From the NCBI RefSeq assembly GCF_000473145.1, contig NZ_AXBD01000006.1:56293-117447 (forward strand): DNA of 61,155 bases, given 5' to 3'. This document shows positions 1 to 7,523 of the stretch, piece after piece. The notes beneath the pieces are model-generated. The model made no database searches. It was not told the DNA's origin and was given only the letters and a program-made list of their open reading frames with translations. Source of the stretch: Leisingera daeponensis DSM 23529. Its GTDB lineage: Bacteria; Pseudomonadota; Alphaproteobacteria; Rhodobacterales; Rhodobacteraceae. Each line of letters starts with the position of its first letter. Positions within the stretch are counted from its first letter, which is position 1. Made by a program: the position numbers and the translations under genes.

Positions 1-2519
1 AAGCGCGCCTCGACCTGGAAATCCTCATCCGCGATGGCCTGCATCGCGCGCGCCGCATTGTTGGTCCGCCAGGCGTCGTAATTGCCGTCCGGCGTCACCA
101 GCTCCAGGTAGGCATCACTGGCATTGCTGGCCAGATTGGCCGAAACGCCCGCCGCCCCCGCGACCGTCCACACCGCCGGATCCAGCGCCCCGCCGCTGAA
201 ATCATCCGACACCAGCCCGCTGCCCGAGGCAGGCGTGCCGATGGTGAAGTCGAAGACAACCTTGGCAGGCGCCGAAATTCCGTCGCTGAGGCCGAGCTCA
301 AACCCGTCCAGCCCGTCGGTCCCGGCAGTGGTGGCAAAGGAAACCAGCCCCTGGTTCACATCCGCCTGGGTAAAGCTGCCGCCTGCCGCCAGATCGGTGC
401 CGTTCAGCCGCAGCGCGCCCAGTGCCGGGGCGGTGACCACGGTATAGACCAGCTCAGCTGCGCTTTGCTCGGTATCGGTGGCCGAGAGCAGCGCAGCATC
501 GATGGCCAGCGTTTCGCCCGCGTTCATGACCGCGGACTGCTCCCGGTGCTGCAGCAGAACCGCCACGGTGGCATCGGTCTTGCTGGCGGCGATCACATCG
601 GTCAGCCCGTCCTGATTCACGTCTTCCGGCATCGGGGTGTAGGCACCCACGGCATTGCTATCTATCGTCACCGCGCCAAAAACGCCGGCCCCGTTGTTTT
701 GCAGGAAACGCACCGAATTGTCGCCGACGCTGGCCGCCAGCAGGTCTGTGTCGCCGTCATTGTCGACATCCTGGGCAATCACTGACCTTACACCCTGAAC
801 ATTGGACGCCAGCACGGTTCTGGTATAGCCGCTGCCGGTATTGAAATAACCGATGACCTGGTTGCCAAGCTTGGCCGCCGCCGCGATATCGGTGAGGCCG
901 TCGCCGTTCAGGTCGGCGGCAGTCACGTAATAGGCCCCGTTGGCGGTGTTATCGATCACCTGCTTGGTGAAATTCTGGCTGCCGCCGTTGACATAAAGCG
1001 CCACCGTGTCGTCGCCGTGGCTGGCGGCCAGCACGTCGAGATCGCCGTCGCCGTCGATATCAATTGCAACCGCCGTCTTGGCCTCAACCGCATTGCTGTC
1101 GAGCACCCGCTCGGTAAAATTCTGGGCGCCGTCATTCTCGTACCAGGCAATGGTATTTGAATCCTGGCTGGCGGTCACCAGATCAAGGTCGCCGTCGCCA
1201 TCCATATCCGCCGCTTCGATGAAATGCGCCCCGTCCTTGACGGCAATCGTGTGGCGCTGAAAGCTGCCGGTGCCGTCGTTTTCGTACCAGACATACAGAT
1301 CGTCGCGGTAGCCGCCGGCCAGAATATCCGGGTCGCCGTCCTGGTCGAGATCGGCAACCGAGGCCGGATAAGAGGACTCCAGCGCATTGTCGATGACATG
1401 CGCGGTGAAATTCTCCGCGCCGTCGTTCTCAAACCAGACAACGGAATCGTTCTGCTCGGAGGTGGCCGCCACGTCGATGTCGCCGTCGCCGTCGAAATCC
1501 GCCCCCAGCCCGACATGGGTCAGCGGCATGGCGGTTGACACAATGACCTTGCTGAAAACCGGCGTGCCGGTTGTCAGCACCGGGGCATCCTGGACAATGG
1601 GGCCGCCGCCGGGGCCGGAGGCGCTCAGCGTCACGGTGGCTGTCACGCTATCCGTGCCGTCGCTGAGCGTGTAGCGGAAGCTGTCGGAGCCGGAGGCGCC
1701 GGCATCCGGCGTATAGGAAAACGACCCGTCCGCGTTGAGGGCCACGGTTCCGTTGGCCGCCGGCGTTTCCAGGGACACCGTCAAGGGATCCCCGTCGGGG
1801 TCGCTGTCATTGCTCAGCACGCCGCTGGCGGCGTCCACTGTCAAACTGCCGTCCGGCGCAAGCAGGTAATTGTCATTCTGGGCCACAGGCGCCGTGTTCA
1901 CCGGGGTGAAGCTGCCGTCCTCATCGGCGATCGGGTCGCCCGCCACCTCGAAGTAATCGACCTGCGCGGTATAGCCCGCGGCCTGCGCGGTATTGCCCGC
2001 AAACACCCCCGCCGAACTGGCGCTCAGCGCATGGGTGAAGCTCACCGCCGTGGTCCAGCTGATGCCGTCGGCGGAATATTCATAGGTCCAGACATCGCCC
2101 GCGCGGTCCACCCGCAGGTACTGCGCCTCCCCTGCCGGGATCACCGCATTGACCCGCGAGGAGGAGGAGCCGTTCACCGTCACCCCGGCAAAGACCCGCA
2201 GCACATTGCCGTCGGAATAGGTGTCGAACCGCACCCAGTTGCCGGCGTCCTGCTCCACCAGGATCCCCTGCAGCTGGAAGCGCTCGGCGGGGGTGGTCAG
2301 AAAGCGCGCCTCGACCTGGAAATCCTCATCTGCGATAGCCTGCATCGCGCGCGCCGAATTGTTGGTCTTCCAGGCGTCGTAATTGCCGTCCGGCGTTATC
2401 AGCTCCAGGTAAGCATCGGTGGCGTTGACGCCGATGCCCGCCGCCACCCCGGCCGGCCCCTCGACACTCCACACCGCAGGGTCCAGCGCCCCGCCGCTGA
2501 AATCATCTGATGAAAACAC
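1..2519 (-). CDS. Giant FG-GAP/VCBS-repeat adhesin-like protein, C-terminus cut by the window edge
   Basis: An open minus-strand frame runs off the left edge; 839 codons are visible. The GTG start at 2519 is chosen because GGGGGAAG lies six bases upstream. Visible domains: a concanavalin-like (laminin-G/DUF1349 type) domain at about residues 3-190, opening with DDFSGGALDPAVW; a cadherin/VCBS-like Ig domain at about 208-300 (LSNDSDPDGDPLTV); six or seven FG-GAP repeats with Asp-rich calcium loops such as DMDGDGDLDL at about 330-640; a CSPG/cadherin-like domain at about 680-760; then a second concanavalin-like domain from about 764 that is cut off. There is no signal peptide, which fits type I secretion through a C-terminal signal lying outside the window. 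By analogy it is a secreted, calcium-stabilised, carbohydrate-binding surface protein. The domain reading is firm; the adhesin role is inferred. Confidence 0.8.
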   Translation of the reverse strand, partial: MFSSDDFSGGALDPAVWSVEGPAGVAAGIGVNATDAYLELITPDGNYDAWKTNNSARAMQAIADEDFQVEARFLTTPAERFQLQGILVEQDAGNWVRFDTYSDGNVLRVFAGVTVNGSSSSRVNAVIPAGEAQYLRVDRAGDVWTYEYSADGISWTTAVSFTHALSASSAGVFAGNTAQAAGYTAQVDYFEVAGDPIADEDGSFTPVNTAPVAQNDNYLLAPDGSLTVDAASGVLSNDSDPDGDPLTVSLETPAANGTVALNADGSFSYTPDAGASGSDSFRYTLSDGTDSVTATVTLSASGPGGGPIVQDAPVLTTGTPVFSKVIVSTAMPLTHVGLGADFDGDGDIDVAATSEQNDSVVWFENDGAENFTAHVIDNALESSYPASVADLDQDGDPDILAGGYRDDLYVWYENDGTGSFQRHTIAVKDGAHFIEAADMDGDGDLDLVTASQDSNTIAWYENDGAQNFTERVLDSNAVEAKTAVAIDIDGDGDLDVLAASHGDDTVALYVNGGSQNFTKQVIDNTANGAYYVTAADLNGDGLTDIAAAAKLGNQVIGYFNTGSGYTRTVLASNVQGVRSVIAQDVDNDGDTDLLAASVGDNSVRFLQNNGAGVFGAVTIDSNAVGAYTPMPEDVNQDGLTDVIAASKTDATVAVLLQHREQSAVMNAGETLAIDAALLSATDTEQSAAELVYTVVTAPALGALRLNGTDLAAGGSFTQADVNQGLVSFATTAGTDGLDGFELGLSDGISAPAKVVFDFTIGTPASGSGLVSDDFSGGALDPAVWTVAGAAGVSANLASNASDAYLELVTPDGNYDAWRTNNAARAMQAIADEDFQVEAR
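2302..2510 (-). repeat. First copy of a duplicated concanavalin-like domain segment
   Basis: This stretch closely matches bases 1-210 at a constant offset of 2301. Both encode a domain opening with DDFSGGALDPAVW and continuing with DAYLELxTPDGNYDAW. It is an intragenic domain duplication in the giant gene, and the window begins inside the second copy. Confidence 0.8.
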
Positions 2520-2573
2520 GTGACTTCCCCCAAAAACTCGTAACCCGGCGGCTCTGCAGGCCGCCTGCTCATT

Positions 2574-2625
2574 TAACTAACTAGGACCGTTTCCCCGGAT
2601 AACTAACTAGGCCCGTTTTCCCGGA
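2574..2625. repeat. Two tandem 26-bp direct repeats upstream of the giant gene
   Basis: The unit begins TAACTAACTAGG and ends CCGGA. Copies occupy 2574-2599 and 2600-2625 and differ at two positions. They lie about 55 bp upstream of the GTG start of the minus-strand giant gene, so a tandem operator is plausible, but no known regulator motif is recognised. Confidence 0.7.
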
Positions 2626-2742
2626 GTCCAGGCGGCCGCAAAGGGGACAAAACACTTTGCGTATACCGCAACACAGTACCACAGCCCCTTTCAAACGCCA
2701 ATTGCGCAGACACTGCTGCCGCGGGGCGGTGCCCTGCCAGGA

Positions 2743-2777
2743 CCGCCCGCATCCTGGCTGCGGGCTGCGGTTTTTTT
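2743..2777 (+). terminator. Rho-independent terminator-like hairpin with T7 tail
   Basis: GCCCGCA (2745-2751) pairs with TGCGGGC (2759-2765), and seven T follow at 2771-2777. It has the form of an intrinsic terminator on the plus strand, yet no plus-strand gene lies upstream in the window. Confidence 0.55.
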
Positions 2778-2999
2778 GCCTCTGCGGGTGCCGCCAGAGT
2801 ACCCTGCAGATATTGACTCAAGCCCAAGCAAGAGCCACACTATTTATTAAGGTTTTATCAGCCGGTGTTATTAAAACACCCTGACGGCGGGGGGGAAACC
2901 AACAGAGACGGCAAAAATTTTGAGCCGCCTCTGCTGATTTACAGCCTGATCGACCTAATTGTGTTCGACGAACCAAAGTACCAGTGAAGTAGAGTAAAA

Positions 3000-3215
3000 A
3001 TGACAGATCATACAGATAAGCCGGAGTCCCCTGAACGCAGGGAGATCCTTCAAAAGGCCGGGCGTTTTGCAGCCGTAACAACGCCCGCGGTGACCTTCCT
3101 TCTCTCCACAACCCTGTCATCGGAGGCTGTCGCAAAGTCTGGCGGCAAGCCGAAGAAGAAGAAGAGAAAGAAGAGAAGGGGCCGCAAGAGACGCCGCACC
3201 AGCCACTACCACTAG
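3000..3215 (+). CDS. Small basic peptide (71 aa), candidate substrate of the following kinase
   Basis: The product has a hydrophilic N-terminus with RREILQKAGRFAAV, a hydrophobic segment to about residue 44 (VTFLLSTTLSSEAVA), then GG and a very basic tail of Lys and Arg from about 50 to 66, ending TSHYH. The N-terminal part resembles a twin-arginine or leader-type segment with an Ala-x-Ala-like end. The ATG at 3000 follows GTAGAG. A strong hairpin lies just after the stop, then the PqqD-like/kinase fusion and a nucleotidyltransferase. A small peptide made in excess upstream of a PqqD-type binding domain is the usual layout of modified-peptide loci. Function is unproven; it could also be a secreted or nucleic-acid-binding basic peptide. 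The frame is convincing from its composition and position. Confidence 0.65.
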   Translation: MTDHTDKPESPERREILQKAGRFAAVTTPAVTFLLSTTLSSEAVAKSGGKPKKKKRKKRRGRKRRRTSHYH

Positions 3216-3226
3216 GTTCTGCGGAC

Positions 3227-3256
3227 GGGCCCGGCGGAGGATATCCGCCGGGTCCC
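3227..3256 (+). terminator. Strong hairpin between peptide and kinase genes (possible attenuator)
   Basis: GGGCCCGGCGGA (3227-3238) pairs with TCCGCCGGG-T-CCC (3244-3256) with one bulged T and a five-base loop. A T6 run follows only at about 3275-3280, so full termination is uncertain. It may let the peptide gene be transcribed far more than the downstream genes, or protect its mRNA end. Confidence 0.6.
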
Positions 3257-3295
3257 TGACTATTGCTGCCTTTGTTTTTTCAGAGAGGGTATTTC

Positions 3296-4396
3296 TTGGA
3301 CCTCGCTCAAATTATGGCCGTTCCTGATGTGCGCCTCGCAAGCGCCGGAACCCGCCATTTTTTGTTTCTGCCTCATAACCAGAAGCTGTTCTACGCATCT
3401 GACACGACCGTGGCCTTGTGGCCCCGGCTGGCGGCCGGGCTCAGCGTGGCGGATTTCGTCTGCGCCGCATCGGCGGGCGGCGGCGATGGCCGCCAGACGC
3501 TGATGGAGCTGCTGGAAGCAGGGGCCGTGCGGTATCTGGCGCCGCGCTCCGGGCCGGTGCCGGTCACCGCGCGCCTGTGCCTGTCGATCGGCGGCCACAC
3601 CACCGGGATCTGCTGCACCGGCGAAAAGACCGCCGCTATGGTGCGCAGCCTCTTCGGGCATCTGCTGGTGGCGGACCGGCCTGCGGCGGACCAGCTTGTC
3701 CTTGCCGAGGAAGAGTCGCGGGCCGGGCTGGCCTGGGCCGGGGAAGACCCGGAGTGGCACCGCTGGGACGAAATCGGCGCCGCGCTGAAATATCTGCTGA
3801 CAACCCAGGTTCTGGAGGCATCGGAGGATCCGGTGCTGCACACCGCGACCGTTTCCGCGGACGGCCAGAACATGCTGCTGTGCGGCGATCCCGGCAGCGG
3901 CAAGTCGACCCTGTCGGTTGCGCTGCACGGAGAGGGCTTCACCCTGGAAGGGGATGATCTGGCGGTGCTGCGCCGCGGCGGCGAGGTGATGTCCCTGCCC
4001 CTGCCGGCGACGCTGAAATGCGGCTCGCTGCCGCTTCTTGCGCCGCGCCTGCCGGGGCTTGAGGACCGGCCCGCCTACATGCGGCCGGACGGCAAGCGGG
4101 TCCGCTACCTGGCCTTGGACGCCGGGGCGGTTCCGGCGCGCCCCGTCCGCTGCGTGCTGTTCCTGCAGCGCAGCCCGGACAATCCGGCCGGGCTGGAGCC
4201 CGTTACCGCCGAAGAGGACATCATCCGGATGATGCTGGCATCCTGCTGGTCTGCGGACGACCGCCTGTCGGGGGACGGCTTTGACTCCCTGGCGGCGCTG
4301 ATACGCTCGGCGCGGTTTTTCCAGGCCCGGCATGACGGGCTTGAGCACGCCTGCAGCCTGGCCCGGGAGGCCTGGCGCCTGGCGGGGAGCGGCTGA
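3296..4396 (+). CDS. PqqD-like domain fused to an HPr-kinase-like (HprK-related) kinase
   Basis: About 366 aa. The first 85 residues resemble a PqqD-type winged helix (the fold of RiPP recognition elements), including the stretch around LFYASDTTVALWPRLAAG. The rest is like HPr serine kinase, with a P-loop GDPGSGKST and, shortly after, LEGDDLAVL. HprK-related kinases of this sort are known near PqqD-like proteins, Asn-synthetase-like proteins and nucleotidyltransferases in polysaccharide and peptide loci. The start is taken as TTG 3296, seven bases after AGAGAGGG; an ATG at 3314 lacks a ribosome site. It ends five bases before the next gene. Inference: it binds and phosphorylates the upstream 71-aa peptide. 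The fold call is firm; the substrate is not. Confidence 0.75.
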   Translation: MDLAQIMAVPDVRLASAGTRHFLFLPHNQKLFYASDTTVALWPRLAAGLSVADFVCAASAGGGDGRQTLMELLEAGAVRYLAPRSGPVPVTARLCLSIGGHTTGICCTGEKTAAMVRSLFGHLLVADRPAADQLVLAEEESRAGLAWAGEDPEWHRWDEIGAALKYLLTTQVLEASEDPVLHTATVSADGQNMLLCGDPGSGKSTLSVALHGEGFTLEGDDLAVLRRGGEVMSLPLPATLKCGSLPLLAPRLPGLEDRPAYMRPDGKRVRYLALDAGAVPARPVRCVLFLQRSPDNPAGLEPVTAEEDIIRMMLASCWSADDRLSGDGFDSLAALIRSARFFQARHDGLEHACSLAREAWRLAGSG

Positions 4397-4400
4397 TCAG

Positions 4401-5387
4401 ATGCCCGTTTTGGCCCCGACCGCTCTGGAAGATCTGTCGCACTGCCTGCAGGGGCGGGTGCCCGCGGACCCGGACTGGGAGCAGATCATCGGCTGCGCCA
4501 ACGAGCACCTTGTCAGCCCGCTGCTCTACAGGCGGCTGGTGCAGTCCGGCCAGGCCGGGCAGGTCGACCCCGAGGCCCTGAGCTACCTGGCCTCGGTGGA
4601 CGCCGCCAACATCACCCGCAACACGATGCTGAAAGCCCAGCTTGACGAAGTCCTGACGGCGCTGACGGCGGAAGGGCTGGAGGCGGGCCTGATGAAGGGG
4701 GCGGTCAATCTGTTCCAGGCCGCGGACGCCGCCGATGCGGCGCGGATGTCCTTTGACCTGGATATCGTGACCAGCCCGGATCAGGACGGCGCTGTCGAAC
4801 GCGTTCTGAGCCGCCTTGGCTATGAAAAATTCCCCAACAGCCGCAACCAGTATTCCCTGGGCAGCTATTTCCGGGCGGATGTTGCCGGCGCATTGGACAT
4901 CCATCACCGGATCCCGGAACGCTATTTCGGCGTCATCAGCGCCCGCGAGATGGAAGAGCACAGCCGCCTGGTGCCGTTCGGGGCGGGCGCCGTGCGGATC
5001 CCGAATGCCCATTTGCGCCTGGTGACCAACCTGGCGCATGACATGCTGCACGACCGCGGCGTGTTTTCGGGCTTTGTGCACCTGCGGTATCTGATCGACC
5101 TGATCGAGCTGTGCGCGGTGCCCGGGGATCCGGTCGGCTGGCAGCGGGTCGAGGAGAAGTTCTCCACCTACCGGTTCAAGCTGGGGCTGGAATTGCAGTG
5201 CCGCCTGATCCGGCACCTGTTTCCCGAAGCGGGGTTCCCCGAAGGCCCGCGCAGCCTCGCGGGCTGGGCGCTGCATCAGCGCAGGCTGCTCAGGTCGCGG
5301 CTGCCGCGTCTGGCAGGGCTGGAATGGCAGATGATCCTGCGCCTGCGGCGGACCCGGTTCTGGCTGTGGCTGCGCCAGCCAAGGTAA
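4401..5387 (+). CDS. Uncharacterised nucleotidyltransferase family protein
   Basis: 328 aa, ATG at 4401 preceded by GGGGAGCGG and four bases after the kinase stop, so probably co-transcribed. It matches the pattern of the uncharacterised nucleotidyltransferase family (PF14907 type): a helical N-terminus, then MKGAVNLFQA followed by the acidic pair in SFDLDIVTS, where Asp residues should bind metal, and later the family's DIHHRI-like stretch (ALDIHHRIPERYF). Members sit beside HprK-like kinases in several lasso-peptide and polysaccharide clusters and may transfer a nucleotide to a phosphorylated peptide or sugar. The C-terminus is Arg-rich. Family is likely; substrate is unknown. Confidence 0.7.
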   Translation: MPVLAPTALEDLSHCLQGRVPADPDWEQIIGCANEHLVSPLLYRRLVQSGQAGQVDPEALSYLASVDAANITRNTMLKAQLDEVLTALTAEGLEAGLMKGAVNLFQAADAADAARMSFDLDIVTSPDQDGAVERVLSRLGYEKFPNSRNQYSLGSYFRADVAGALDIHHRIPERYFGVISAREMEEHSRLVPFGAGAVRIPNAHLRLVTNLAHDMLHDRGVFSGFVHLRYLIDLIELCAVPGDPVGWQRVEEKFSTYRFKLGLELQCRLIRHLFPEAGFPEGPRSLAGWALHQRRLLRSRLPRLAGLEWQMILRLRRTRFWLWLRQPR

Positions 5388-5393
5388 GGCCTC

Positions 5394-5480
5394 AGGCCAA
5401 AACCCCGGGCCAAAACCCCGGGCCAAAACCCCAGGCGGAACCCCAGGCGGAACCCCAGGCCAGACCCCAAGACCAGCCCC
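5394..5480. repeat. Minisatellite of seven 12-13-bp units
   Basis: Three 13-bp units (GGGCCAAAACCCC type) are followed by four 12-bp units (AGGCGGAACCCC type) directly after the nucleotidyltransferase stop, between convergent genes. Two further exact 12-bp repeats, TCCGGAGGCCCG, occupy 5511-5534. No coding role is apparent. Confidence 0.85.
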
Positions 5481-5564
5481 CACGGGGCCGGCCCTGCGGC
5501 CGCTCTGCCCTCCGGAGGCCCGTCCGGAGGCCCGTCCGGGGGCAACGTCCGGGGCCGGGCCAGG

Positions 5565-6155
5565 CTACTCGAACAGGCGGCGCTGGGGCACCACGATCAC
5601 ATCGCCCGGCACCAGGACCGTGCTGCCGGAAATGCCGCTGCCGCCATTGGTGCGGTAATTGTAGAGATAGATCTTTTCGCCCCGGCGCAGCTGAATCCGC
5701 TTGTCAGCGGCAAACCGGGTCAGACCGCCCGCCTGGGCAAGCGCCTGAAGCAGGGTTGTGCTGCGGCTTGCCTCCAGCATGCCGGGGGTGGTGATCTCCC
5801 CCATCACGTAAACGGCGCGCACGGCGCGGGGGGCAGCGACGGTGGACCGTACCGCCGGTTCCGCCAGCGCATCGACCGACACAAACACCCGCGGCTTGGC
5901 GGCGAAATTGGGCGTCAGGGCATTTGTCAGATCATTCCGGACCTGATCGACCGTCCGCCCGGCCGCGGCCACGCCGCCGGCCAGCGGGAACGTGATGGAG
6001 CCGTCCGGCAGCACCAGCGTGCTGCGGCTCAGGCTGTCATCTTCAAGCACTTCGACCCGCAGCGTATCGCCGGTCTTGATCTTGTAGCCGCTTTGCGCCT
6101 GCGCGGCTGAGGCCAAAAGCAGAGCCGTGAAAAAACCGAATATCAACTTGAACAT
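5565..6155 (-). CDS. Polysaccharide export protein (Wza/KpsD-type, short)
   Basis: 196 aa with a clear signal peptide (MFKLIFGFFTALLLASAAQA). The mature part has the Poly_export signature (GYKIKTGDTLRVEVLEDD, then LPDGSITFPLAGG) followed by one SLBB-like domain (VYVMGEITTPGMLEASRS). ATG 6155 is chosen because GGGAGG lies six bases upstream and the signal peptide starts there. It is shorter than Wza or KpsD (350-550 aa), with no visible C-terminal membrane helix. Such short forms are common in alphaproteobacterial EPS systems as periplasmic or outer-membrane channel parts. It is presumably the outer partner of the KpsE/KpsT/KpsM-like exporter at 50966-54033, though encoded far from it. Confidence 0.85.
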   Translation of the reverse strand: MFKLIFGFFTALLLASAAQAQSGYKIKTGDTLRVEVLEDDSLSRSTLVLPDGSITFPLAGGVAAAGRTVDQVRNDLTNALTPNFAAKPRVFVSVDALAEPAVRSTVAAPRAVRAVYVMGEITTPGMLEASRSTTLLQALAQAGGLTRFAADKRIQLRRGEKIYLYNYRTNGGSGISGSTVLVPGDVIVVPQRRLFE

Positions 6156-6347
6156 AGCAGACCTCCCTGAGGACAAAAAATTTGAAAACAGATCCCTGCG
6201 AAACCGCCCGGCCAGTTGCACCTGAACCGGTCCGGCGCAGTGCCCGCACCGCTCAGGGCGGCACCTTGATCCTATCAATCCTCATTCATACCCTCCATAG
6301 CGGCATATGCACACTTTGAGATAGCAAAACACCAGAACACCCCCGCC

Positions 6348-7523
6348 CTAGCCTGCAATGACCGCAAATTCCGGCCGCAGCCCCGCGGCCTGAACCTGGG
6401 CAATGATTTCCTCCTCGTACAAGGCGTTCGCGATCAGCACCAAGGCGGGGCGGAGGCTGGCCAGCTGCTCCGGCGCAACGACCGGCAGGCCAACCCCGGG
6501 CGCAAACCGCTGGTGCTTGCGGGGGTTCAGGTCGACAAAGGCCGCCAGCCCGCGCGCCGCCTCCCCCAGCGCATTGGCAAAGGTGATCCCCTTCGACCCG
6601 GCGCCCCAGATGACGGTGCTGCCGCTGCAGCCCTGCAGTTTGCTGCGCCACCGCTGCAATTCCGCATCCGCCGCCTCTCCGAAGGCCCGGGCCGATGCGC
6701 AGATCTGCGCCGCCCCCGGATCCAGATAGTCCGGCTGCGGCCGGGACGGGACCGCTTCGGCCATCAGGAACTGGCCGCCATAGCCGGTGCGGACGGAGAC
6801 CGGCTCGAACCCCGACCGGCGGAACAGGGCGGTGAGGGCCGGCGCGCTCCAGTAGCCCACATGCTCATAGATCACGTCCCACATCGAGACCGTCTCCAGC
6901 ATCCAGCCGGCATTCGGCACTTCGAAGCAGACCGGGACATCCCGGCTGCCGATCGCCCGGCGGATATCGCTGAGCAGGGCAAGCGGGTCGTCCAGATGCT
7001 CCAGCACATGGCGGCACAGGATCGCGTCAAACGGCCGGTCCAGCTGAGCGGAACGGAAGTATTCGCCCACAATTTCAACGTTATCGCGGGCAGTGAAGGG
7101 AGACGACGCGCCCGCCATCGAAGGATCAAAACCGGTGGCCGAAGCGACGCCGTTTTGCGCCAGCAGATCCAGCATATAGCCGTCGCCGCAGCCGATCTCG
7201 ATCACATGCTTGCCCGCCAGCCCGTGCCGCGCCACCAGCCCGGCCGCCAGTTCTTCGGCAAAGGCCTGGAAGCGGGGCGAGAAATGCAGCGCGTTCTCGT
7301 AGCCGGGCGCATAGGCCATGCGGGCGGGCTCAAAGGCGCTGTTCCAGATGAACCCGCACTCGCTGCAAAGCTGCAGATCCACGGTCCCGGCAGGCGCCGC
7401 CCGCGCCGCCGCCCGGTCCGGCCACAGCTGGTTGCAGATCACCGGAACGCTCTCCAGCCTGAAAATGCCCTGCGCCTTTTGCGCGGCGCAGAGCGGGCAG
7501 GTTATGGCGGCTGCGGCGCTCAT
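6348..7523 (-). CDS. Zinc-type class I SAM methyltransferase (sugar C-methyltransferase-like), third of array
   Basis: 391 aa in three parts: an N-terminal zinc-binding segment (CPLCAA and CSECGFIWNS; Methyltransf_13 type), a central SAM-binding domain (VIEIGCGDGYML) with CRHVLEHLDDPLALL, and a C-terminal Methyltransf_14-type domain (VIWGAGSKGITFANAL, then DLNPRKHQRF). This is the layout of NDP-sugar C-methyltransferases such as TylC3 and NovU. The start ATG overlaps the preceding gene's stop (ATGA), so translation is coupled. It is the last gene of the rfbF operon. Likely role: methylating a CDP-sugar intermediate or a related metabolite in capsule synthesis. Family is firm, substrate inferred. 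Confidence 0.8.
   Translation of the reverse strand: MSAAAAITCPLCAAQKAQGIFRLESVPVICNQLWPDRAAARAAPAGTVDLQLCSECGFIWNSAFEPARMAYAPGYENALHFSPRFQAFAEELAAGLVARHGLAGKHVIEIGCGDGYMLDLLAQNGVASATGFDPSMAGASSPFTARDNVEIVGEYFRSAQLDRPFDAILCRHVLEHLDDPLALLSDIRRAIGSRDVPVCFEVPNAGWMLETVSMWDVIYEHVGYWSAPALTALFRRSGFEPVSVRTGYGGQFLMAEAVPSRPQPDYLDPGAAQICASARAFGEAADAELQRWRSKLQGCSGSTVIWGAGSKGITFANALGEAARGLAAFVDLNPRKHQRFAPGVGLPVVAPEQLASLRPALVLIANALYEEEIIAQVQAAGLRPEFAVIAG

Larger units (their letters stand above)
2520..2999. other. 480-bp intergenic region between divergent genes
   Basis: No convincing gene is seen. The region holds two 26-bp tandem repeats (2574-2625), a plus-strand terminator-like hairpin with seven T (2743-2777), and an AT-richer stretch from about 2810 that must contain the promoter of the small-peptide gene starting at 3000. 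Short frames here lack ribosome binding sites and resemble no protein. Confidence 0.6.

Noticed and set aside
2818..3135. 105-aa minus-strand frame opposite the small peptide gene
   Set aside because: No ribosome site or family likeness, and it overlaps the plus-strand peptide gene, which fits its surroundings better.
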